Source: Dehalococcoidia bacterium (GTDB lineage Bacteria; Chloroflexota; Dehalococcoidia; GIF9; UBA5620). From it: a DNA stretch of 8,325 nt. Each line of letters starts with the position of its first letter. Position 1 is the stretch's first letter. The notes below the pieces were generated by a model. The model searched no databases, was not told the DNA's origin, and was given only the letters and a program-made list of their open reading frames with translations. The position numbers were made by a program, and so were the translations under genes. The DNA lies in NCBI GenBank assembly GCA_016783225.1, contig JADHWZ010000098.1, forward strand, positions 1 to 8,325. The letters run 5' to 3'. Positions 1-6,726 of the stretch are shown one piece after another.

Positions 1-5
1 ATGGC

Positions 6-1112
6 TTACCGGACTTCCCTGTACAGGAAAACCAACTCTGCTAATAGCAATAATGGTGTCAGTGCCTTGTTTGCCAGCGACGCCACCACGCTCTTGTAGG
101 CTGGAGAATATCCCATCTTTTTTGCTGTTCTGTATGTGAGTACATCAATCATGTATTTCTCCCAAAAATGCAGCTTTGTTTTCCATTTTGCCGCCGACTC
201 CCTGTAGACTCGGTCGCCTCCATCCTGGGTGGAGGTTGAGACAGTATTAGGCACACCAAACCGTGTCGGGGTTGTCATCGCCTCGTCATATTCGATGCCC
301 AAGAAGCCTGCAACCCTTCTCATTTGTTGGTTAGGTTCGCTAACTAGATCTTCATAGTACAAGACCATTATGCGCTCCTCACCATATTCCTCTTGCAACT
401 TCAGCTGTGTTACTACGCCTGCTTGCCACCAAACGACGGTACGCACCAGCTCCAGGAAACCGCCGTGCTGTTTACCCGCTTCGGTCATTACGCTCAAATA
501 CTGAGCATGGGGATCTCTGACAATGATGATAGCTTTCCCTTCCAAATACAACGAAAAGAACGTGTCAAATTTGTAGAAGGCGGCATCCTTAAACGCCCAC
601 CACTTAAGTCTTGCTGAATCTAGAGACGAAGCATCTACTGTGGCAACAATCATCGCAGTCATGAGGTCACTCAGTGAAGAAAACTGCTTTTCGACTAATT
701 CATTCATCTTGTCGAAGTAAAGCTCGAAATCAAAGGAGACCTTGCTTTTGAGAGCAGCGGGATCCTTGGACCGTAGCTCGCCGTCCAATTCATTCAGTGA
801 AAGCGTATTCTGGATCAGAATATCGTTCAACTCAACGGGGTTCCGTCTTGCTACCGGATTATAAGCTGTTATCGTCTCTACGAATGCCTTCTTGGGCTTA
901 TGCATCGGATTGGCGGTACCTATCTTTATGTCCACCAACAAATGAGCTTTGTTCTTGTACTTGCGTGCAAAAACGTCTCTGAAATACGGCTCGTCCGGAT
1001 AGACCACAACATTGGGATGTCCATCAATCAGGTCCATCAGAAGCGAGGTGCCACTTTTGCCTGTCCCTGTAATCACGAGACACCTTTTTGTCCAATCATC
1101 CTTTTCAGGCAT
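6..1112 (-). CDS. Sulfotransferase family protein (PAPS-dependent)
   Basis: Predicted to transfer a sulfuryl group from PAPS to an acceptor, probably a surface glycan or lipid given the neighbours; the acceptor cannot be read from sequence. Counting from this ATG, the N-terminus has the 5'-phosphosulfate-binding loop GTGKSGTS at about residues 16-23, followed by LLMDLIDGHPNV. A 3'-phosphate-binding strand and helix, AIIIVRDPHAQYLSVM, lies near residues 194-209 with the expected Arg and Ser. The protein is 368 residues, somewhat long for the family. A GTG lies 24 bases upstream (1136-1134), but the ATG has GAGAGGG eight bases before it, so I prefer the ATG. The C-terminus ends in a hydrophobic run (TPLLLLAELVFL) and a short basic tail, which could be a membrane anchor. 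It is the last gene in view of the minus-strand glycan region. Family assignment is firm; substrate is unknown. Confidence 0.88.
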   Translation of the reverse strand: MPEKDDWTKRCLVITGTGKSGTSLLMDLIDGHPNVVVYPDEPYFRDVFARKYKNKAHLLVDIKIGTANPMHKPKKAFVETITAYNPVARRNPVELNDILIQNTLSLNELDGELRSKDPAALKSKVSFDFELYFDKMNELVEKQFSSLSDLMTAMIVATVDASSLDSARLKWWAFKDAAFYKFDTFFSLYLEGKAIIIVRDPHAQYLSVMTEAGKQHGGFLELVRTVVWWQAGVVTQLKLQEEYGEERIMVLYYEDLVSEPNQQMRRVAGFLGIEYDEAMTTPTRFGVPNTVSTSTQDGGDRVYRESAAKWKTKLHFWEKYMIDVLTYRTAKKMGYSPAYKSVVASLANKALTPLLLLAELVFLYREVR

Positions 1113-1120
1113 GGCGTATT

Positions 1121-1127
1121 CCCTCTC
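1121..1127 (-). promoter_or_regulatory. Ribosome binding site deciding the sulfotransferase start
   Basis: GAGAGGG lies eight bases upstream of the ATG at 1112-1110. The alternative GTG at 1136 has only a weak AGAAG directly before it, with almost no spacer. This favours the ATG and a protein eight residues shorter than the longest reading frame. Confidence 0.55.
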
Positions 1128-1157
1128 TGTTTTCACTTCTTTTCTTTGAGATCGCCA

Positions 1158-1241
1158 TCAGCGACGGAGAAGATTGGCAATAACTTCAACCATGTCTAGT
1201 TTCATGGGACCTTTCATAACATCTACAATACTCATCGCCAT
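1158..1241 (-). CDS. Possible 27-residue small protein upstream of the sulfotransferase
   Basis: A short ORF begins ATG GCG ATG and ends TGA, encoding a methionine-rich peptide (MAMSIVDVMKGPMKLD..., ending VIANLLRR). It could form an amphipathic helix with a basic end. It lies 45 bases before the sulfotransferase ATG on the same strand. I see no Shine-Dalgarno sequence before either of its first two ATGs, and an ORF this short can easily occur by chance. It could also be a relic of a gene end. Reported because the composition is protein-like, not because a family was recognised. Confidence 0.2.
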   Translation of the reverse strand: MAMSIVDVMKGPMKLDMVEVIANLLRR

Positions 1242-1293
1242 TTTGATTTAGGTCAATCTGTTTCCCTATCCACTCAGTAACTATAATGCAATG

Positions 1294-1711
1294 GGCTCAT
1301 TCCAAGAGACATCGATGTCCCTTTGCGAGCTTCCCCAATATATGAATAACACTCCTGTCCCCCATTTGCATGGTTGTCTTGTGTAATCCAGAGTCCCTGT
1401 CCAAGACCTCATCAACATGTCTTGTGGCTTCTGGAATATCAGCAAATGATTTCGATAGACAATCAAAAAGCGCCCTACCGCTGGTTTCCTGAGTGTCAAT
1501 GCTTCATAGTATACCGTAATCCGTGGATTGTATCAGTTACAGTCTTGTGTACGCAGTTCCACATAACATGGTCCGCTAAGACTGAATGCTGGACGAATAG
1601 GTCTGCAGTAACCTCAATACTGCCGAACTCATTGTCCGCTGTGAAGTCCGGAAAGAGATTGCGAATTGCGTCAGGTTCTCGTAACCCTCTAGACAGAAAA
1701 TGCATACTCAT
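1294..1711 (-). pseudogene. Unrecognised gene remnant, probably frameshifted
   Basis: Starting at an ATG six bases after the flippase stop codon, a 71-codon frame (MSMHFLSRGLREPDAIRN..., ending GLRYTMKH) stops with TGA at 1498-1496. A second frame, open from 1503 to a stop at 1299-1297, continues with protein-like sequence (TQETSGRALFDCLSKSFAD..., then EVLDRDSGLHK and DRSVIHILGKLAKG). One missing base near 1500 would join the two into about 138 residues. A third frame, opening with TTG at 1499, is also free of stops down to 1281 but its product is rich in W and C and looks less protein-like. I recognise no family. The first frame is the same frame as the flippase, separated from it by TAG, CTA, TAG. 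Likely a decayed gene co-transcribed with the flippase, but chance open frames cannot be excluded. Confidence 0.35.
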
Positions 1712-1717
1712 CTATAG

Positions 1718-3178
1718 CTAAGCTCCCTTGTGCGTCCGAAACAGCTCCCTGGCAAACTGCCATTCTTCTCTTCTAAAGCCTTTGAGCAAAACTAAGGCAG
1801 TAGCGTACACGATAACGCCTGTGACGACCGTCAATATGGTGCTCAAAGTCGCCTCCGGACCCATCTTCCAAATAACCAAGGACATTAGCATTGAAGCAAC
1901 CAAGCTTTTCAAAACGAAGCTCCATTCGATGCTAAATCTCAGTTCTTTGAGCGAGTAATAGACGGTCATCCCTAATGCCAGTGCGTAGGAAATCAAAGTG
2001 GTGATGGCGGCACCCAAGATTCCCCAGAGAGGTACGACCAGTACATTCAGCCCAAGGTTAACCAAAGCGCAAAGTGCCCAGATGGCCCCCTGTACCTTTG
2101 GCTTCTTGACCAAAATCAAGATATTGGCGATCGGCACATGAACGGCCATGAACAAAGTGCCCAAGGCAACCAAGGGCACAATGAAGTACCCCTCAGCAGC
2201 TATCTTTGAAGTAGAGACCATACCCAATACTGGCTTAGCCAAGACAGCGGCCCCGAAGACAAAAGGAATGGCTATTGCAAGAAGGTACTTCAGCGAGTAG
2301 CTCAAGTGCGTTTTCACCTCGTTGACTCTGCCTTCGTCATAAAGCTTACACAACGTAGGAGTCAGCACAAAGCCCAACACCACAGCCAACATAAATGGAA
2401 TCACACCGATAGCATAGCCAGCCGAGTAGACTCCTACAGAAGCTGCGCCCAGGAAATACCCAATGACATATCTGTCGCTGGAGGCAACCGCCCAACCAGC
2501 CATACTTCTTGGAACAGTTGGCAAACCAAAGCTCAAATACTCCTTTATTCTGGACAAGTGAGGCCTCCTGATGCCAATCTGCGACTTTATTAGGAAGAAT
2601 AAGACGAAAAAAATTATGAGCCTTACTGCCAGGACAGAAAGAACTATACTCAGAAGTCCATATCCGCTCAAAACCAAGTAAGCGATCAGCCCAATTTGAC
2701 CACATATGTCCGCAATGATAAAAACGGCATACTTTCTCATCTGCCGGAAGGTGGCAAAAAGGTTCAGGCATACCCAGTCTAACGACCATACCAGGATAAT
2801 AAGGCCAGTTATCACTACTATCCGAGTCGCACCATCGAAAAAGGCTTTGGCAATGACGTCCGAAAACACAATTAGAAAAAGGGAAAGTGTCAAGGTAGTA
2901 AGAAACACAAATGAGAATATCGAATAAAACCCCTCCTGTATTTCCTTCCCATTCTTCTCAGCAGCTAGGAACCTTGTCATGGCAAGAGGTAGACCGAGTC
3001 CCGCGAAACTCATGGCAAGGCTTATAGTAACGTTAACCTGTGCCCATATTCCATAGCCGGCAGCCCCTAGGGTCTTGGTGATTAGAACCATTACAATGAT
3101 TCCGCTCACCGCCGTTAGGGCGTCGGCAATTCCTACGATGAGGACATCTTTGGCGAACTTATGATGCGAGTTTTCCAA
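1718..3178 (-). CDS. Wzx-like polysaccharide (lipid-linked oligosaccharide) flippase
   Basis: A 486-residue integral membrane protein of the polysaccharide biosynthesis / MATE-like flippase superfamily. Such proteins move undecaprenyl- or polyprenyl-linked glycans across the cytoplasmic membrane. The sequence is almost entirely hydrophobic helices separated by short charged loops, consistent with 12-14 membrane segments. The N-terminus shows the typical pattern: first helix, then TKTLGAAGYGIWAQVN, then a helix ending in GLGLPLAMTRFLAAEK. Around residues 200-230 the cytoplasmic stretch KSQIGIRRPHLSRIKEYLSFGLPTVP marks the start of the second half. The start is TTG with a perfect AGGAGG six bases upstream; the next in-frame methionine lies inside the first helix, so TTG is the best start. 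It stops at TAG (1720-1718). With STT3 and the sulfotransferase on the same strand, it may export the glycan they handle. The exact substrate is unknown. Confidence 0.9.
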   Translation of the reverse strand: MENSHHKFAKDVLIVGIADALTAVSGIIVMVLITKTLGAAGYGIWAQVNVTISLAMSFAGLGLPLAMTRFLAAEKNGKEIQEGFYSIFSFVFLTTLTLSLFLIVFSDVIAKAFFDGATRIVVITGLIILVWSLDWVCLNLFATFRQMRKYAVFIIADICGQIGLIAYLVLSGYGLLSIVLSVLAVRLIIFFVLFFLIKSQIGIRRPHLSRIKEYLSFGLPTVPRSMAGWAVASSDRYVIGYFLGAASVGVYSAGYAIGVIPFMLAVVLGFVLTPTLCKLYDEGRVNEVKTHLSYSLKYLLAIAIPFVFGAAVLAKPVLGMVSTSKIAAEGYFIVPLVALGTLFMAVHVPIANILILVKKPKVQGAIWALCALVNLGLNVLVVPLWGILGAAITTLISYALALGMTVYYSLKELRFSIEWSFVLKSLVASMLMSLVIWKMGPEATLSTILTVVTGVIVYATALVLLKGFRREEWQFARELFRTHKGA

Positions 3179-3461
3179 ATATGGCCTCCTAAAGGCGTTC
3201 GTAACGCAAGCTGTCCACTACTCTTCGCGCAATCTGACATCGATGAAGACGCTATGAAGGGATTCGTGCCACTCAGTCTATTGGCAGGCAGAGGTTTATC
3301 ACATTCGTGTACTCGCTCCGGCTCCGGGCACAAATGGACCAGCACACAGCCCGACTCAAATTGGAAGGCAGTGCAAGCAAACCCATTGCCGAAACAGCTG
3401 CTGAGGCGAGCGAGTTCTTCATCCCAATCCAACAGCCACTAGCTCCTGCTCTTCCACGGGT
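3179..3461. other. Gene-free stretch between flippase and HEPN remnant
   Basis: No intact gene is seen on either strand. On the minus strand one frame stays open from 3432 (TTG) into the flippase start and begins MDWDEELARLSSCFGNGF; another frame after the HEPN stop reads ALTEPVEEQELVAVGLG. Either could be a frame-shifted tail of the HEPN protein, since HEPN domains usually continue with a Glu/Leu-rich helix, but the similarity is weak. The last bases hold the flippase ribosome binding site. Confidence 0.4.
3185..3190 (-). promoter_or_regulatory. Strong ribosome binding site for the TTG-started flippase
   Basis: A perfect AGGAGG lies six bases before the TTG at 3178-3176. No other start codon has a comparable site, so this decides the unusual start of the flippase gene. 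Confidence 0.75.
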
Positions 3462-3695
3462 TCAGTAAGCGCCACCGGCATGCACAGCAAGACCGATTTC
3501 CACACTGACCGAGTGAGTTACCAAAGCTCTAAATCCTTTGGAATATAGAAACCCCTTGATTCCTTTTTCAGCTGACCGCTGGCCAAAGAAGGCAGATGCG
3601 TAGTACTTCTCATCTCTCAGGCAATCTTGACATCTTTTCAAATCGGCTTCAGCCCGGTCAAGCCACCCTAGACCCTCCCTCAAGTTGTTGTCCAT
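3462..3695 (-). pseudogene. HEPN-domain protein, short and probably truncated
   Basis: The 77-residue product resembles the N-terminal half of HEPN proteins of the kind paired with minimal nucleotidyltransferases (MNT) as toxin-antitoxin systems. The pattern is clear: WLDRAEADLKRCQDCL (residues 11-26), then YYASAFFGQRSAEKGIKGFL (31-50), then RALVTH at 56-61, which fits the Rx4-6H motif of HEPN RNases. Family members usually run to about 110-140 residues with two further helices; here the frame ends after VEIGLAVHAGGAY at a TGA, so the C-terminal half is missing or shifted out of frame. No MNT partner is seen upstream or downstream. The start ATG has only a weak AAAGG before it. Likely a relic. 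An alternative is a genuinely short single-domain protein. Confidence 0.6.
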
Positions 3696-4030
3696 GGCTT
3701 CAAACCTTTAAGCATTTCCTTGGCTCTTCTCCTGAGTTATGTCTGAGACTATAGTCGAAAGCTCAGGATTTGGAAATACTTGCAAACGGACGAGCTTTGT
3801 CTGCAAGCTTCACTATCGAATATCTTGCCGGAGACCGTTGAGCCATCTTGCAACCGCGATATGTCAGGAAAACTCTATGTCGATTCTTGGCTATTTCAGT
3901 CACTTGATTAAGCGGCTTCAGAGTTGGATGGCGAGAGACTTGGTTCGTCATTGCTTGTCAGGGCGGTATCATGCGGACCATACAGCCATACCATCACCGG
4001 TCGACGTTGATGGGTCACACCACCTGTGGG
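3696..4030. other. Gene-free stretch downstream of STT3
   Basis: About 335 bases with no convincing gene. On the minus strand one frame is open for about 62 codons (3951-3763), and another, interrupted by three stops, contains DIEFS, HIAVARWLNGLRQDI and a last open piece ending SDITQEKSQGNA just before the HEPN start. These could be remains of a gene upstream of the HEPN protein, for example its nucleotidyltransferase partner, but no GSxxxG...DxD signature is present. An imperfect inverted repeat (CCATCA at 3991-3996 with TGATGG at 4008-4013) lies about 20 bases beyond the STT3 stop and lacks a T-tract, so it is at best a weak transcript-end hairpin. Confidence 0.4.
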
Positions 4031-6403
4031 TCATTTGATGTACTCGAAAATCTTGACCTCGGGGACTATGCTGCCGCCAGGTTCCATTTTACGGCTCTTT
4101 GAGCTATAAATCAGTTCGTAGTGTTCCAACGCTTCCAGTGGCACTGGGCTAACAAACGGGTTCTCGCTGACTATTCTGTAATTGCCTGATGCCTGGTTTG
4201 AAACATAAGCCTCAGCTTCTTCGTAGCCCGGGAGGGATTTTATGCTGGTGACTAGCTTATAGGGCTTACCATCACCGCTAATTCTCTCCTCATAGGAGAT
4301 AACCTTGGTCGTTTGCGGATTGACCTCCCTCCCATCGAAATTGTACAGCCTGACGATCAATGAGCGGTAGTACTCAGGATAGAACAGCATTACCGGCAAA
4401 AGTTGGCCATCCTGTCGATAGCCGTACAATTCATAGAACTCCTCCTTGCTGCTGCCACTAAGAGTCGCCACAGCATGAAACTTGCTCGCATAGAGCGTCA
4501 CTACAGCTATGTCATAATCGACGATTATGTATTTTGACTCCAATTCATCAATAATCTTGTTTGCCGCCGTTTCATCCTGGGCGGCAAGAGCCTGAGAAAC
4601 TACACCTGCAGGGCCTCCACCAGGGTGAACGCTAGGCATGCGGTGTCCAATCCGAGTTATCAAATAGCCATAGTCCCACCAGGCAGTGACACCATACGCA
4701 GTCTCAGGATAGTTGTAGCTTTCTCCTGCTGGAGGTCGCTCATGACGCTCGTAATAGAAATCAGCATCACCTAAGGGCTCTGGAGCGTTGTCTTTCAGCC
4801 AGGAAAGCGATTCACACCAGCCATCGCTGGGAGCATACTGCGCCCGGCTAGCAGTATCGATTGCTAACATCGTGCCAGCAGGCAAAGGTCCGATCTTGGG
4901 CATAGGCCCAATGTTGGGGTAAAAGACAAGAAAGAAGACAACAATTACTCCCAGTGCCATATTGCCCCGACTAGCTGTCAAACGAAAGCCACCCTGCCGG
5001 CTCTGCTTTCGCTTAGCTTTCTTCTTCATCTGTTCGGGTGTCTGTACAGGCTCAGCGGCCGATTCCCTCAAGCCAGCAAACTGCAGAATGAGCCAGGAGA
5101 AGTAGCCGGTGAGCAGAGCAACATTGACAACAAAGTAATAGGCAAAACGACGCATGGATAGGGTGGCTGCCAGCGTCACCAAACTCCAGACGACAAATAG
5201 TGTCTTGTCAGCCTCGCCTCGCTTAATGATGAAGTGAATAAGTATGCCCAGGGAGATGAAGCTGAGGAAGAAACCGGTGGTAAAATTACTCCAGGCAATT
5301 ATCCACGAGAAATTGTCACCGAAGAAGAGAAAAGGCTTCATCTCAAGGATAGTAGTTCCCCTGTCCCAAACGAAGATTCCCAATCTTCCCACCATTGATT
5401 GGATGAGAGGCACGTTGATAATTTGAAGAATTGCCAGGCTGGCCAGACCGAAACCAAGGATGGCAACCGGGTAGAAGACCGGCTTCAGGCCACGGCCAGC
5501 CATCAGGCGGGAAAGCCCGGCTAAAGCTACGGGGACAAAAATCGCAATAGTGAAAGCAGTCAAAGACATCCCGTCGGAAGATGCGGGCAAGAACATCAGC
5601 AATGCGATTGTGAGGGTAACAACACTGACAACACAGAGGTAGTCAATAGACCTACCTCTCAAGTGGTCAATAATGAACTGGATTATCAAATAGACAAAGA
5701 TGACGAAAACAAACAGCAGCGCGCCTGCCCAGGTGAGAAAGTAAATCCCCAGGAAGATGCCAGCGAGAAGGCTGTAGATAAGCGGCTTGGCAATGGTTGC
5801 CCACTGCCGACGCCACAGGTCATCAAATGTCATCTCTCTGTCCCTAGCAGCCTTAATAGCCAGAATCAGGAACAGCATAGCTACCGTGGTGAATAGCGTT
5901 TCAGCAACATGATAATCAGTGAAGCCAAGGATTGACCTGCCAAGAAATTCACCAGGGTAAATGGCGACCAGGCCGGCGGCTATTACGCCAGCCCAGCGGT
6001 TGAACAGCGCTTTGCCGATAAAATAGACTGGGATAACAGTTAGCGCACCCAAGACAGCCGGAAAATAGACGCCAATCACATCCACAGTGTGCTGGGCTGG
6101 CGAGCCCAAGCCAACTAGCCAGATAATGCCAGCAAGGAGGTAGTGAAAGAAGTGGTGACTGCCTGTTCCCGAACCGCCGGGATAAATCAAATAGGGGTCA
6201 AATGAATTAAGGTAAGGGAAATTGCGGACAAGGTTGTCAACAATGTGCATGTGATAATAGGCGTCATTGCCGCTGAACTTTATCCAGTCGCCCACAAAGA
6301 TCTGGTCATAGGGAAGAGCAACCCGGAGATAGATTGCGACGGCAAAGAACAGAGCGACTATTATGCCAGCAATGAGCTTTGAGGGAAATCTATTCTGACT
6401 CAT
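4031..6403 (-). CDS. STT3/AglB-type oligosaccharyltransferase (GT66)
   Basis: Predicted single-subunit oligosaccharyltransferase that moves a lipid-linked glycan onto asparagine on the outer face of the cytoplasmic membrane. Length is 790 residues. About 13 membrane segments fill the first 500 residues and a soluble catalytic-support domain fills the rest. Visible motifs match the family: D47 in the first external loop (GNDAYYHMH); D163-Y-H165 in GFTDYHVAE, the D-x-H form of the second metal-binding motif; TILE at 351-354 (TIxE loop); an Arg pair with aromatic context at 418-424 (RRFAYYF); and WWDYG at 575-579, the acceptor-binding signature. A lysine/arginine-rich segment at about 460-469 (KKKAKRKQSR) precedes the last membrane helix (482-500) and should be cytoplasmic. 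The start ATG has only a weak ribosome site, but a TATAAT promoter lies just upstream. It leads the minus-strand glycan region. The lipid donor and target proteins cannot be inferred. Confidence 0.93.
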   Translation of the reverse strand: MSQNRFPSKLIAGIIVALFFAVAIYLRVALPYDQIFVGDWIKFSGNDAYYHMHIVDNLVRNFPYLNSFDPYLIYPGGSGTGSHHFFHYLLAGIIWLVGLGSPAQHTVDVIGVYFPAVLGALTVIPVYFIGKALFNRWAGVIAAGLVAIYPGEFLGRSILGFTDYHVAETLFTTVAMLFLILAIKAARDREMTFDDLWRRQWATIAKPLIYSLLAGIFLGIYFLTWAGALLFVFVIFVYLIIQFIIDHLRGRSIDYLCVVSVVTLTIALLMFLPASSDGMSLTAFTIAIFVPVALAGLSRLMAGRGLKPVFYPVAILGFGLASLAILQIINVPLIQSMVGRLGIFVWDRGTTILEMKPFLFFGDNFSWIIAWSNFTTGFFLSFISLGILIHFIIKRGEADKTLFVVWSLVTLAATLSMRRFAYYFVVNVALLTGYFSWLILQFAGLRESAAEPVQTPEQMKKKAKRKQSRQGGFRLTASRGNMALGVIVVFFLVFYPNIGPMPKIGPLPAGTMLAIDTASRAQYAPSDGWCESLSWLKDNAPEPLGDADFYYERHERPPAGESYNYPETAYGVTAWWDYGYLITRIGHRMPSVHPGGGPAGVVSQALAAQDETAANKIIDELESKYIIVDYDIAVVTLYASKFHAVATLSGSSKEEFYELYGYRQDGQLLPVMLFYPEYYRSLIVRLYNFDGREVNPQTTKVISYEERISGDGKPYKLVTSIKSLPGYEEAEAYVSNQASGNYRIVSENPFVSPVPLEALEHYELIYSSKSRKMEPGGSIVPEVKIFEYIK

Positions 6404-6421
6404 TTGTCAGCTCTGCACTAG

Positions 6422-6450
6422 ATTATAGCTTTGCGGCGCCACTACTGCAA
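6422..6450 (-). promoter_or_regulatory. Likely promoter of the STT3 gene
   Basis: On the minus strand, a perfect -10 hexamer TATAAT (6427-6422) is preceded after 17 bases by TTGCAG (6450-6445), a partial match to TTGACA. Transcription would start near 6415, leaving a leader of only about 12 bases before the ATG. This may explain the poor Shine-Dalgarno sequence. Confidence 0.55.
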
Positions 6451-6471
6451 GGTCAAGCAGCCTGGTAGACG

Positions 6472-6500
6472 TTGACTTCTGAACCATCTTCAGATATTCT
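6472..6500 (+). promoter_or_regulatory. Likely promoter of the riboswitch-controlled corrinoid uptake operon
   Basis: TTGACT (6472-6477) and TATTCT (6495-6500) are separated by exactly 17 bases. They match the -35 and -10 consensus at five and four of six positions. Transcription would begin near 6507, shortly before the first riboswitch pairing element, as expected. Confidence 0.6.
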
Positions 6501-6514
6501 GTAACTTAACGGAA

Positions 6515-6642
6515 TAGATATGGTGAGGTGCCCGAGGGTGACCGACGGCTCAATTGGTAAGCAAGCCGGTGAAATTCCGGCACAGTCCCGCCTGCTGTAA
6601 CAGTCAGAACACCAGCCACACCAGTCGCGGCTGCCTCCGCGG
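6515..6642 (+). promoter_or_regulatory. Cobalamin (B12) riboswitch
   Basis: A leader RNA element that binds adenosylcobalamin or a related corrinoid and switches off corrinoid uptake genes. Hallmarks are in the right order: GGTGCCCGAGGGT from 6527; GCCGG (6565-6569) and CCGGC (6577-6581) closing a TGAAATT loop; AGTCCCGCCTGCTGTAACAG, where ACAG (6582-6585) pairs with CTGT (6595-6598); and a B12 box at 6602-6617 (AGTCAGAACACCAGCC). The outer helix can form between TGGTG (6521-6525) and the CACCA-like segment at 6617-6623. CCGC in the loop at 6588-6591 could pair with GCGG at 6627-6630, a candidate for the kissing-loop contact used by this class, though that pairing is tentative. It directly precedes a terminator and a BtuF-like gene, which supports a transcription-termination mechanism. 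Confidence 0.93.
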
Positions 6643-6653
6643 AGTAAGGGGGT

Positions 6654-6678
6654 GGGATTTATTGTTTCAACTAATCCC
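6654..6678 (+). promoter_or_regulatory. Candidate antiterminator pairing of the riboswitch
   Basis: GGGATT (6654-6659) can pair with AATCCC (6673-6678), which is the 5' arm of the downstream terminator. The two structures are mutually exclusive, as expected for an expression platform. AAGGGG just upstream (6646-6651) could extend the competition by pairing with CCCCTT at 6676-6681. Confidence 0.5.
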
Positions 6679-6708
6679 CTTGCTTTCCGGAGCAGGGGAT
6701 TTTGTTTT
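6673..6708 (+). terminator. Intrinsic terminator of the cobalamin riboswitch
   Basis: A stem forms between AATCCCCT-TGCT (6673-6684) and AGCAGGGGATT (6691-6701) with one bulged T and the loop TTCCGG. The T-rich run TTTGTTTT follows at once. It lies between the riboswitch and the ribosome binding site of the first gene, so it works as a regulated attenuator and not as an operon end. Confidence 0.85.
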
Positions 6709-6720
6709 GTAATGAACGTG

Positions 6721-6726
6721 AGGAGG
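6721..6726 (+). promoter_or_regulatory. Ribosome binding site of the btuF-like gene
   Basis: AGGAGG lies five bases before the ATG at 6732. A longer frame could begin at a TTG at 6702, but that codon lies in the terminator's T-tract and would read through the ribosome site, so the ATG is the true start. Confidence 0.8.

Noticed and set aside
900..1199. 99-codon plus-strand frame over the sulfotransferase start
   Set aside because: Antisense to a confidently identified gene, with low-complexity aromatic and Cys-rich composition.
1374..1721. 115-codon plus-strand frame opposite the broken gene
   Set aside because: It is rich in Cys, Trp, Pro and Ser, has no recognisable motif, and lies antisense to frames that look more protein-like.
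2346..2789. 147-codon minus-strand frame inside the flippase gene
   Set aside because: Overlaps the flippase in another frame and is rich in Trp and Cys, as expected for a shadow of a membrane protein gene.
3991..4013. Hairpin CCATCA/TGATGG as an STT3 terminator
   Set aside because: The stem is only six base pairs with an 11-base loop and no T-tract follows on the minus strand.
3739..4038. 99-codon plus-strand frame downstream of STT3
   Set aside because: No ribosome binding site or family pattern; it runs into the STT3 3' end on the opposite strand and is probably chance.
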